A stretch of 64,000 nt of DNA from the NCBI RefSeq assembly GCF_008831285.2, contig NC_045139.1, forward strand, positions 16,040,354-16,104,353. The letters run 5' to 3'. Of the stretch, positions 38,812 through 49,248 are shown piece by piece. Below the pieces are notes generated by a model. The model did no database searches. It was not told where the DNA came from and saw only the letters and a list, made by a program, of their open reading frames with translations. Numbering within the stretch: the stretch's first letter is position 1; every line of letters starts with the position of its first letter. The translations under genes and the position numbers were made by a program. The DNA is from Nymphaea colorata (Eukaryota; Streptophyta; Magnoliopsida; Nymphaeales; Nymphaeaceae).

Positions 38812-41800
38812 TCATGAGGCTCTACTTCGAGGATTATGTCTTTTGACAGAGATCACATAGTACAAAATCCCAACCCCAAGCCCCAGAATAACCAAGCCAT
38901 CGATCACACCACCCACAACCACAAGTTTTTTCCTACCATCACCACTCCTGGTCTCTTTACAGAGACCGTCTGCAGTTCCCTTTGGAACCTTAACGAAATA
39001 CATAACCTCATCTGCGAGTTTGGCTGCACCAACCTGCTTCACACCACCGACCACTTGGTAATGGAAGCATCCTGGAGAAGCTCCTCCGCTGGAAAACAGT
39101 CCCGCCTTACAAGTGCAGTCTTCCAAGCACAGATCCTTGCATTCCTCCACTGTCACATTAGCTATCGTTGGTGGTGCCCTTAAAATGGTGCCAATGCCAC
39201 TGAAAGTCACCAACTTTGCCGTGCAGCTGTCATTGCAGAAGCTGCTAGGCATTTCATAGTTTAGAAGGCAACCAGATTCATTATATGACCACTGCTGCGA
39301 AATCTGCATGCATGAGCAGGTGTTGGACGACGTGCAAACGCCATAAGTTCCACAGGAGAAAGGAAGATCGCACGGACCAACCAGTGGTTGATACAAGGCT
39401 GTGAATTTCCCAATGCTTGGGGAGTATTGGTAGAACACCAAGCTTCCATTTTTGGCCAATGAAAAAAACCATACCGCCTGCTCATTCTTGGTGGATATGA
39501 GTCCTATTTCGTGAGAAGTGCTGTTGAACAATGCCAATCCACGGGAGGTCAGTTTGGCAAACGAGATATTGCTGTGAAGATCATCAGGTCGGAACTCCCA
39601 GTAGGAGTATTTTTGTTGGCCAGAGTTCAGGAACAGGGCCACTCTAGTGTCCTCTACTTCAAGGGAATAGTACAGCGTCATGGTGTCAGAAGGGGAGAGA
39701 AGGCGAGTAGAGCGCTGGAGTGTTTGTCCCCATAAGAGGATATCCACCGGAAAGCTGAAGCTCTGCCATTTTATGTGATTGGCTTGATTCAGCAACACCA
39801 AGTTTCCGTTTCTTCTTAGCTGTAACTTCTGCTGGAGTTGCACAAAAAGCAAATACGTAACAGAGAGTTGTAAGAAACAGGACACAGAGGTAGAATAATG
39901 GTGAAAATGCTTCCAAGTTCCACCCGTTTCATTCTCTTTTAGGTTGTTTCTTCTTCTTTCAAGAAAAGAGAAACTTTATTGGGAAAAGTTTACATGCATT
40001 GTGACAAATCCATCCGACATTTGCAAAACTGTTAAATCATTCATCTTTTCGTCACCAGCTCCCCACGGCCGTCTGGTCTGCAAAATTATTTTATACTGTT
40101 GGAAATTATTTGCAAGTAATCCCATTGAAGTGAACTTGTATTTCCTTTTCAGATGTATTGGTCGATCAATCTTTTCTGCAAATTTAACTTCAAACCCACC
40201 TTGGGTCAATTATTAGGTAAATTAGAAAAGAACTCCTCAAATGGCTCTGCGTAAAGAAAGAAACCAGGTATGCCATAAGGCACATAAACTACTAGGAAGA
40301 GAAAAGTACAGGAAACGAACTTTTCCAAAACGTCATCCAACTAACGCTCGAGTTCTTCTTTTACTTTTTCTCCAATACGAATACTCTGAAGTTAGGCAGA
40401 GCACCACTATAAGGTGCCACAAGAGTGCGCGCAGGTCAGCTTGGATCTTCTGTTCTTCCTTCTCCCTTTTTTTTTTCTGGGGAGTTATTTTTCTTAACTC
40501 AGTCAAGATTCCTTTCAGAAAGTTCGGATAAGTTGGCCCAAATCCTTAAAGTTGCTGAATATGTCAAATTCTAGTAAGTGAAAGGTGGGACCAATATTAT
40601 CGAATCTGGGAATTGAATTGAATCGGCCGACTCAGCCATTGAATCGGTTATAAAATAGTAAAAGATCAATAGTGTATGGCACGCGCTACGCGGTACCGTA
40701 TCGGTAATTAACATATGCAAATAAACAGTAGAAACTAATAATAGTGAAGGGAATGAAATCAATGCAGGAAATATCCGATTCAAACTCGAACCGTTGGCAC
40801 AAGGAAGGCCTGCAGAATTTTGCAGGAGTTGTGTCGCTATTAAGAGAAAGGCACTTTCAATGTGCGGCCACCACCCGGGCTGTCCACGAAGCTGCGCATG
40901 CGCTAGTGGCTTTTGCTTCTGCACAAAGTGCTTTTCCTTTTCATATTCCCCTTTTCTCTTTCATTGAAATTTTTTTTAAAAATTCTTTCTTTTCTTTCTT
41001 CATTTGTTTTATTTTTCTTATCGTAATCATTCTTTTACACTAAAATTGAATATCTAATTTTCTCTAAGTAACTATTTATTTGAACTTTATTTTGGTAGAA
41101 ATTATTTACTTCTCCTTTCTGGGTTGTGTGGAAAACATCCCCAACATTTTTTAGCCGATAAAATATTTTCTTACATATGCCAAAGAATCAAGTTTTGAAC
41201 TTGGAGGTACAGGCATACAAATGAAAATAGGCCCCTTTGAGAACAATATAGTTGGTTATTGGACAATATAAAGTTGTTGGCATTGAGTGAATGAATGTGA
41301 ACGTTTTTCAGAATGATAAGAGACCAGGCGGAATCCGTCCTATGTATATAGTTCTTCTGGTTTTGTATGTAAAAATGAATGAGAAATCATTTGAAGTAGT
41401 TGAAGACAACAGGTAAAGGTTCAGAGAAAATCAATGCTCCGAATCGGTTAACGCATGTATAACCAACCATCTTCGTTCATGCTCTGTAAATTTTGAGAGT
41501 TACCTTCACTCCCTGACCAGAGGTGCCGCTTCTCCAAATAATGACTCCATGATTGCCGCTGCCGCCGGCGCCGGGAACATGATCACCCAGCTGCAGCTCC
41601 CCGTCTCCGGTCAGCTCCAGCAGGCAGGCTTCCGAGGGCGGGAACTCGACGGAGCTCCAGACGACGACGTTGCCGAGGGAGACGGCGAGCGAGCACCAGT
41701 ATCTCCCGCTTCTGGCCTGCAACCTCAGGAAGCAGCTGAACGCGGGGGTCCACCTCCTCCCGCCGTTGCTCCTCAGGATCACCGCGCTCCCGTTGAGGCC

Positions 41801-41959
41801 CTCCTCGTAGGCAGCCGGCACCGGGATACTAACGCCCCGCCCGACGCCGAGTTCCGGCCCCATGCCGCAGCACCCGACGCCCCAGTACTCCCCGAGGACG
41901 GCCGCCACAAGGCCCCACAAGGCAATCGTCCGCCTGAGCGATGATCTTGCTTCTGCCAT
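38812..41959 (-). CDS. B-lectin/PAN-domain membrane protein without kinase
   Basis: Two exons, 41959-41504 and 39828-38812, joined in phase 0 (GTG AAG|AAG TTA), give 490 residues. N-terminal signal peptide (TIALWGLVAAVLG core). A bulb-type mannose-binding lectin-like domain spans the exon junction, with GNLVLLN and QSFSFPVDILLWGQTL. An S-locus-glycoprotein-like middle follows (FYQYSPS...LPFSCGTYGVC with an EGF-like cysteine cluster). Then a PAN/apple domain (roughly CLLNYE to GCFHYQ with ECKDLCLEDCTC). A single transmembrane helix (VVVGGVIDGLVILGLGVGIL) is followed by ~15 cytoplasmic residues ending RSRAS. It resembles Arabidopsis At5g03700. There is no kinase domain, so it may act as an accessory receptor or carbohydrate-binding protein (inference). 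In-frame Met codons at 41977 and 42025 are alternative starts. Confidence 0.88.
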
Positions 41960-43419
41960 GTTAGTCTTTCGTGACATCACGCCGGAATCCGACGAACGGG
42001 AATGGAAGCAGCATCTCTCCCTCAAAAAGAAGAAGCAGAAGCCGGTAGCATCTCTCTCTCGACGTTCTTTTCCTTTATGTTTTTAAAAACTCGTGTGCCA
42101 TAAGATAGCTCAACTCGCGCGCCAAACCAAACACTCCATTGTGGAGAGTGATGAGCGACGCAGAACGATGTCGATAGTGGGAAAGAGCTCAAGTTTGAAA
42201 ACTAAGAACAAATTGGGCACCCATTTAATTTATGGACAAACTAAGCTAAAACCATGTTCAGATTTTGTCCACCCCAAAAAAAAAGGAACTACAAACCAAA
42301 GCAACAATTCAAGTTTGATCCAATAGGTCAGAGGCAAGTTGGATCTGAAATTGTCCATTTCCTTACTAAACTACTAAAAAAAATATAACTGTTTTGTATT
42401 AAAAACTATTTTGTTCAAAATAATTTAGAATCCTTGTCCATTATCCATGTCAATTAGACACTTACCACCAGGAGAAGGCCAAAATGACGCGTTCTTAACG
42501 CAAAAAAGACAAAAAGGCAAGGAAAACTCATTTCAACAAGAAAAATTAATTTTGAAAATATAAAAAAATACATAATTTCTTTGTGTTGTATAATTCTAAT
42601 TGTTTAGCTTCCCAAAGCGAATATCTCTGTTCACTCTATAGTCATTCTGCTTTAAGGGGCATAGGATACCGTCTTCATTTCAATTCTTATATGTGTTATA
42701 CTTTTCTATACTTTAAACGGTGACAGCATGGTTGAAAGGTATACCATAAACTTCCTATGTAAACATAGAAACATGATAAAAAAAAATGGCCTAACCTCTC
42801 ATGAACGTTCGCTTTGTCGTCATCCTTGCATCATAGATTAAGATGATGACGCGGCGCCTTGCGAAAAGGAGGAAGCTGGTAAGGGTCCACATGGAATTAG
42901 GATGACATACAAACATCATTATGGTGTTTGTAAAGCAGCAGTTTCTACCACCAAGTGAAAGTGGTCCTAAAAGAAAAACATGATTCATTGACATAAACAT
43001 AAGTATCTGCATGGGAAATATCAATAGTCCTCTGCACAAACTTTTGAAGAAATTTCCATTTTCAGGTCTACTTTCTGCCCATAATAAAAGAAAATGCAGT
43101 CTTTTGTGATTTTTCATGAAAACTCTGTTTAAGAGATTGAAGCAAATGCTCATTAAGTTAGAAAAAAAATTAAAACATTAACTGCAATTTCCTTTTTAAT
43201 ATTACCATTTATCACTACATGTCCATATTTGACAATACTCACGAAATTTTTGATTTTGTAATAAAAAAAAACCATCTTCTTTTTTATTATAAGCAAAAGC
43301 TAGTCCTGAAGATTAGCCACTTAGAAAAGGACCAATTTGAAAAGGAAACATTAGCATAACCCTACCATTTACGGATTTTCCTTTTCTCATACTTAAAATT
43401 CTTTCTTGGTAACAGTAAT
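41960..43419. other. 5' flank of the PAN gene and intergenic
   Basis: The promoter/5'UTR of the minus-strand gene lies here (CT/GA-rich near 42010-42060). No further gene. The minus-strand ORF at 42791-43153 has no recognisable features. Confidence 0.45.
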
Positions 43420-43422
43420 TTA

Positions 43423-43560
43423 GGGTCCATTTGATTGTTAGGTGAAATTTGAAGGAATGAGTGAAATCTGTACAGGCGGGTGAAAATGGGCCTTGAGATG
43501 CTTCGTACATTCATTGGTAAATTTACCACGTTAAATTTTTCATGTGCATCAAACGGGCCT
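43423..43560. mobile_element. Tourist/PIF-Harbinger-like MITE
   Basis: 138 bases flanked by a TTA direct repeat (43420-43422 and 43561-43563). Imperfect terminal inverted repeats: GGGTCCATTTGAT on the left, AGGCCCGTTTGAT read inward from the right (10 of 13 match). No coding capacity. TTA target duplication and GGGYCC...TTTGAT-type ends fit PIF/Harbinger-derived MITEs. Confidence 0.6.
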
Positions 43561-45001
43561 TTAAGGGAGATCTAGGCGAATGGAGGAGAAATATTTAGTT
43601 TACCACCTACTTGAGAGCCGAATCATTTACCTTTGTCCCCATCCTTTTAAAATACTAAACCTCTTTTTGTATCTTCAACTTGCATATTAAGTGTGTTTTG
43701 GGATAAAAAAGAGTTGATACCAGAAAGCTTCAAACTGAAATTGGCCCACCTGACATGCTTCGTCCATCCATTGGGCTAAATAAAATCGAGGGAAATCGTA
43801 AAAAACAAAACAAAGAAATGAAAAAGATCAGTATATACCTTCATAGGAAAACGTGGGAGCAACGAAAGTCGAAAGGTATCCTGAATTGAATCTAATTGAA
43901 AACCCGAACCTTTCAGCTGCGTTTTATTACTCCATATTCCAAGTCTATGGATCTGAATTGGATCTATACGATATGCTTTTAGTGATGCGGTAAAAGATTT
44001 ATGGTAAAATCCATAGTTCACCAAACTAAAGACCTTATGTCAGACCTAAGATCCACATTTAAGATTCTTATTTTACCTTTTAGCATAAAAAAAAATGGAT
44101 TTAAGATTAAAGATCGAGAGCCTGGTCTTAAATCCATTATGTGTCAAAGCCATGCCAAATCTTTTGTGTAGAATGGTCCAAGCCTCATTGTAGCACTGCT
44201 GGAAGGTAGGCCTCTTGAATGGGAGCCACATGGGTGCATTTTTTTTTTTTGTTGAAAATGTGCACAGAATTTTTTGGGTATAACTATCTTATAATATTCA
44301 ATATTGGTTGTGCATATGATTCTTTTGGTAGAGCTATATATTCGACCCTCAATGATTGATGCGTGGGGCACAACCTAACCCCAGCTTATCGTTCAGAATT
44401 GAAAAATAGGAGATGAAAACTTCGAAGTACTAAACTCTAAATAGTTGCTCATGTCCAGATCTCTTTCAATTACAAAATTTTGTACGCCACAGTTCAAGGA
44501 TACTAGTTGAACTTCGTTAGCAACTCTCAAATCTGTTGCCTATGTTTCTTATGAAGTTTTATGATCTGGGGTAGGCTCACCCTTGTCTTCAGTAAAAGAA
44601 CACTTTATCATTGTTATACCCAAAAAGATTACATGGAAACTATACCCGACTAGTATGTTAGGCGCTACCCAATGCAGCACCAGCATCAAAATGTGAACAA
44701 ATTATGTTCTGAATATCTGTCTGTCAATTTCATGCCCGTCAGTTGGAATTAACAGAATCCAATTGTCTTCAATTTCTTTTATAGTTCAATGGCGAGACCT
44801 AATTTAACTGGAGTTTAATCAGAATTAGAGCAACAGTAAAATGCCTTATATGACAGTCGTTGTAAAGCTGAAGATTTTAAGAAAAGAATTTGGGGATTAT
44901 ACAAAAAAATTGATCTCCTAAATGAGGTTGGTTACTTGCAGAGTGTTGTGCGAAAGAGATGCAGTTGAATACCCACCAAGATTCAAAACAAATAGTACTG
45001 T
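43561..45001. other. Intergenic region
   Basis: No gene. 43731-43785 shows a diverged match to the right half of the adjacent MITE (gaaattggccc...atgcttcgt.cat.cattgg), suggesting a second fragment. 44040-44150 contains short inverted segments of 'aaatccat' type. Confidence 0.4.
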
Positions 45002-45139
45002 GCACTGTGTACTGCCACAAGAATTCTGTACTTCTGATGAAGTGGACATGCCCATAAAAACGCCATGAAGGGCACTATGTACTGCCACAAGAATTCTGTA
45101 CTTCTAATGAAGTGGGCATATCCATAAGAACGCCATGAA
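45002..45139. repeat. Tandem duplication, 70-bp period
   Basis: 45002-45071 and 45072-45139 share tactgccacaagaattctgt, acttct.atgaagtgg and aacgccatgaa. Confidence 0.92.
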
Positions 45140-45179
45140 TTCATTCCCAAAACCAGGAAGGGATTTGGGGGATGAAGGA

Positions 45180-45641
45180 AAAAGGTGGAACCAAATGCAT
45201 CATTGAGTGCAGCGTTGATGAACTCCGACCCTACCAAGGAGGGCCATATACTTTCACCAGCGCTGCACTCGATAGTGCATTAGGCTTGCCGCATCAAGAA
45301 GAACCATCTCGTCAGAAGCATAACAGATGCAGAGAAGCCGAGGGGAAGCAACTTGGTGCTCACAGAAGAACCAGAAAGCTAAATCGAACCTTGCTGCATC
45401 AAACCAATGCAGGCTTTCAATGTCGGTATAGAAGACAGCACCAGCTTTATTTTTCTATTACTGGCTGTCGTGCAGAATTATGCATTTGATGACCAATTTG
45501 TTCTTAAAAAATCTGATACCCTCTGTTCCCCTGCAGGAAAAATCAACGGATGGTGCTCATAGAATTGGTGCAGCGATTGAATCCCGTACAAGCAAGATCC
45601 TTGGAGTCTTTTCTTGCCTTACGACGATGCTACACGGATGA
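45180..45641 (+). pseudogene. Unrecognised coding-like fragment
   Basis: One frame reads protein-like in pieces separated by stops: SAALMNSDPTKEGHILSPAL, then SITDAEKPRGSNLVL, then MQAFNVGIEDS. After an acceptor-like ccctgcag (to 45536) comes STDGAHRIGAAIESRTSKIL, ending TGA at 45641. I do not recognise the family. The stops argue for a decayed gene. Confidence 0.3.
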
Positions 45642-45917
45642 GTATGCTCCGTTCCTCATTGCCTGTGTAAATCAAGATTTTGCATTTGGCATTTTCAAAG
45701 TTCAGCCAACATAACACATTTTGCATCGGGCTCCTTTCCACCAGCTTCTGTCGATTAATTCCAGACAGCATCTAGAAACTGCTTGCCTGGATTGGAGAAT
45801 ATGATGCACACTACTATTCCTGATGGATATGCAGTACCCAAAATGCACAGCTCTATTTTTGGAAGAGAAATGCAATTAAGGGAGGATCAGAGCTTGTAGA
45901 CGAATACGCCAAGATAT

Positions 45918-46053
45918 GAGTGTCATATCTTCATGGCGAACTACACTATTCAGCATCTCTTTGATGATCAGTTCAAAGATGATGATCAAGTGGAGGGAAA
46001 GTTCCTTTTAGAATCTATTAAGACTCTCAGCGGCAGAACCATTACTGGGAAAG
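45918..46053 (+). pseudogene. Unrecognised coding-like fragment with donor site
   Basis: A 45-codon open stretch with protein-like composition (FMANYTIQHLFDDQFKDDDQ, then KFLLESIKTLSGRTITGK) ending at a donor-like G|GTAATA. It may belong with the fragment at 45180-45641. No family recognised. Confidence 0.25.
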
Positions 46054-47980
46054 GTAATACGCGTATGCTCAGAATATAGGACAGCTAATTATGCCTTGCT
46101 CCTGCGGATGTAAATGTTCTGCCTCTGTTCTTGACAGAACAAGGTCATCGATCATCGCTCCAGCTAACCACCTAGCATCCGCAGCATTCCGCTCAAATTA
46201 AATTGATCGAAAGGCGGCTTAAATACTTGCAAACAATTGAAAGAAGCCTTAACCATTTTGTTTAGTTCTCAATCAAAGATTCTGAAAAGCGTAATAACGC
46301 AACATCAACGCATTTAAATGACAGGCAGCACTAAAGATGGTTAAACCATTCTTAAAGAGTAATTAATCGTGAACATGCAAATGAAGAACATAATGTAAAG
46401 CTTCCATCAATTTCCATCTTGACAAATTTCAGATCTGGCGTCTACCGAAAAGAAACAACCTTGATTTAGCTTCTTTTCACTTATAATGGATATTTTCCAA
46501 TCCATGCAACTAGGAGAACAAATGCAACTTTGAGAAGCTTTCAAGCATCACCCATAACGTAGCAAAGTAGGACAACCTAATTATTAAATGGTAGCACACA
46601 GAAAATCATGACATTATCCTAGAAATTTCATATCACACTTCCACAGGGAATGCAATGTGGGTAAAGAATCTATAACTAGTTAAGATGATTTCTACTGAAA
46701 AGATTTAACAGTTCCGGTATGTTGATTGATGCAGTTTGAGCGTCAGCAACTATCTCCTCCACAACCATTTATGGAGATTTGCGTGCGCACTTGTGCACGT
46801 ACAAGTAACCAGAAGCACCAAGATCCATCACCAAAGAATCCTGCCCTGCAATTCCTTTTCTTCCAATTTTATCGGATGGTGTCAACCAAGAGACAGCAGT
46901 CCCTTTTCTTCACCTCCATCTTTCTTCAACCTCCCATAACTGCTTGGGACATAAATCCATTTCCCAACCGCCAGGCTCTTTCTCTTCAGAAAAATTAGGG
47001 GTTCGCGGCATTCTTCGACGTCGTTGGACCGCCATCGATTTTTGGACCTCGCCATGGAAACGTTCCACCGTCGCAGGGAGGGATAGAGACCACCACTTCC
47101 CACCTTCTCTACTGCGGAGAGAAATTTGGAGATGGCAAGAGCATCTGCATGCGAATCCACTGAGAGAACTGCTGGATTGGACCGTCAGGTACCGAGCACG
47201 TCACTCTCGGAATCCGATGCAGGCACCAGGGAACCTATCGGAAGGAACGGGCACTGGTTTTTCGCAACTAAACCTTCAGTCAAAGGTAAAAATGTTTATG
47301 AAATTTCCATTTCAAGCTTCCGAAGAAATACGAACTCGTATTCTCACAATTAGTTGAATTCTGATGTTCAACAAAACCGGATATTAGTGAAACTGGAAAA
47401 AGAAATCCTGTGAAATTTTAAATTCAATTACTAGACAGATTTGGATTCCAAATACGGAACCATTTCCAAACCTAGCTAGCGTTTGCAGCGACATCAATGC
47501 TGCCAACTTTTGTTTAGAAGTTGGAAACAGCATGGGAAGGTTGCTTAGAATATTGTCAGCATCGCTCGAGAAGACAAGAAGTGCGTAGAGCTCGAGAGGG
47601 TTAAGAAAACAGAGTTTGTTTGGTGCTATACCGGCCAATAAGCATATGCTTATTCCATTCCATATGAGGATCATGCATTGGTATCGTAAGAGCATTAACC
47701 GATGCCTCTGCCATGGGGAAGGAACAAGGCACATTCACATACAGAATGGCATTATCCCTTCTTCGTTTTGAAACAGAGCAAACCGATGCGGATTTTTCAC
47801 TTGACGTCACAAAGTGCACACGGCTGCGAATCAACAGGGGTTTTTGGTTGAAAGAAAAAGTGACGATTGCGTCAAGCTATTGAATTGAATTGAAGGCGAA
47901 GCCAGATTAGCTGTACCGGAAATTTTTCTTTCCGGGTGCGAGCTACTTTTGGTTTTGGTTGCTAATGCGTGCATGAAAAG
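46054..47980. other. Intergenic region with a possible first exon
   Basis: 46780-47290 is GC-richer and could be a 5'UTR plus first exon: ATG at 47126, ~53 open codons, donor-like cagtcaaag|gtaaaa at 47287. No matching downstream exon was found, so no gene is called. Confidence 0.25.
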
Positions 47981-47985
47981 GCAAG

Positions 47986-47993
47986 TATAAATA
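47986..47993 (+). promoter_or_regulatory. TATA box of the cysteine-rich peptide gene
   Basis: TATAAATA in gcaagtataaataggggaa, 62 bases before the start codon at 48048; spacing fits a ~30-base 5'UTR. Confidence 0.75.
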
Positions 47994-48047
47994 GGGGAAT
48001 AGAGGCATGAACTAAGGGTGTGGTGTGGCAGGAGAGCGTACACCAAC

Positions 48048-48525
48048 ATGGGTAGGACTCAGGCTTTCTTGCTGTGCATCTTCCTTCTTGCTTCTTCCAT
48101 GGCGATGGTGCCCACATCCATGGCTGTCCCCTCCGCTATGCTTCTTCATAAACTGTCTGCCCCTCGGCTTAATGCAACAAACGCCGCAGAACTGGACAGT
48201 GGTCCCTTTGCTGCAGGTTCTCTTTTTCGCTCTGTGGTCATGTTGACGCGCTAGCTTTTATAATATTTTATTCATATATGTGTATATCTTAATGTGTAAA
48301 AAGCACATGATGATCTTGTCCCTCCGTAATTGAACAAAAGAAAGTATGTGTAGAATATATTGAAATTTCCGCATGCAGATGAGTAAAGTAAAGCTGTGAG
48401 GTTATGGTGGTAACTGACGGTGATTTGATTTTGTTGAAGGGGACTGCAACTACAGGTGCAAATGTTGCTGGTGCTGGCGATACGGCAGAAAGACACCCAA
48501 GTGTTTGCTTTGCTGTGCCAACTGA
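48048..48525 (+). CDS. Secreted cysteine-rich peptide precursor
   Basis: Two exons, 48048-48216 and 48440-48525, join in phase 1 (GCA G|GG GAC TGC) and encode 84 residues. The N-terminus is a clear signal peptide (FLLCIFLLASSMAMVPTSMA). A ~30-residue polar pro-region follows (LLHKLSAPRLNATNAAELDS, with one NAT glycosylation sequon). The last 26 residues hold eight cysteines: C-x3-C-x-C-C-x-C-x9-C-x2-C-C, with a basic WRYGRKTPK loop. An even cysteine number fits four disulfides. A TATA box at 47986 and consensus splice sites support a real gene; without splicing the cysteine frame is not reached. I cannot place it in a named family: spacing differs from GASA/snakin, defensin, LTP and EPF-type peptides. 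Role in signalling or defence would be speculation. Confidence 0.75.
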
Positions 48526-49149
48526 TCAAGAGAGAGCTTGCTTATAGTGAGGGAGATATGTATTAGCTAGAGGGGTTTGATTGCTAAATTAATACATGTA
48601 ATAGCAAATATTAGTGAATAAAGTAGGCGTTTTATAACATAAATGATATCAAGTTGATCTGATGCTTTGGGTACATCCCCGACTTCAGATTCTTGTGGCC
48701 TCTTGCAGAATACTGCAAGGCTTTCAGCTAGAAAAATTCCGGACGACTATACAGGAAACTAATTAGTTGCAGATTAACTTCCAGCCGTAAGCTCTTTTCA
48801 TCATTGACAGACAATTGAGGAGTTCACCAGTGGAGACCATAACAAGAATTTTGCTCTTGACATTTGCTTGGGTTCAGTTCCAGAGATTAGTCTTGCTCCT
48901 TCTTTCACCCTGCACATTTTTGGGGTGCTGACCCTCATCTTCTATATACATTCTAGCAAAATTAGTGAAGGTTATGCCCCCCACATTTTTAGCCTCATGA
49001 TCTCCCAAAGGGGAAAAAACGCTTTTGAGGGTTTAAGTTGCGTACTTCTCCCAGTAAATAAAATCTCATGCGTCACGAGTCACAATGATAGAAAAGCCCT
49101 AATTAACAAATTAATAAGCACAAAAGGGAATTGAAAAGATGTGGAGCCC
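48526..49149. other. 3' flank of the peptide gene, intergenic
   Basis: Likely 3'UTR to ~48650 (tagtgaataaagtaggcg contains an AATAAA signal at 48615-48620). The remainder shows no gene. Confidence 0.45.
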
Positions 49150-49248
49150 TCATGATTTATTGCATTGAGCAGGCGTGAAGGTGACGAGGTTCTTCCTAAG
49201 ATCGTAGAGGATATGAAAGTTCTGCTGCAAAGTCACTCCAAATGGCTG
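49150..49248 (-). pseudogene. C-terminal relic of a pepsin-like aspartic protease
   Basis: The minus strand reads FGVTLQQNFHILYDLRKNLV then TFTPAQC and a TGA at 49152-49150. This matches the conserved C-terminal strand pattern of plant nepenthesin/nucellin-type A1 proteases (GxxxQQNxxxxYDLxxxxxxFxPxxC). Upstream on the same strand the frame breaks repeatedly, and I see no catalytic DTG/DSG motif, so this is a fragment. Confidence 0.5.

Noticed and set aside
41549-41944. 131-codon plus-strand frame, Pro/Ala-rich
   Set aside because: Antisense to exon 1 of the lectin/PAN gene, where GC-rich coding DNA leaves several frames open.
47126-47353. Possible gene start in a GC-richer region
   Set aside because: Plausible Met and donor-like site, but no second exon, no family match and a strange Ser/Thr-rich sequence; mentioned only as a region note.
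48216-48254. Unspliced reading of the peptide gene (78 codons, ending LFRSVVMLTR)
   Set aside because: It crosses a good donor at 48217 and loses the cysteine block, which joins in exact phase after splicing.
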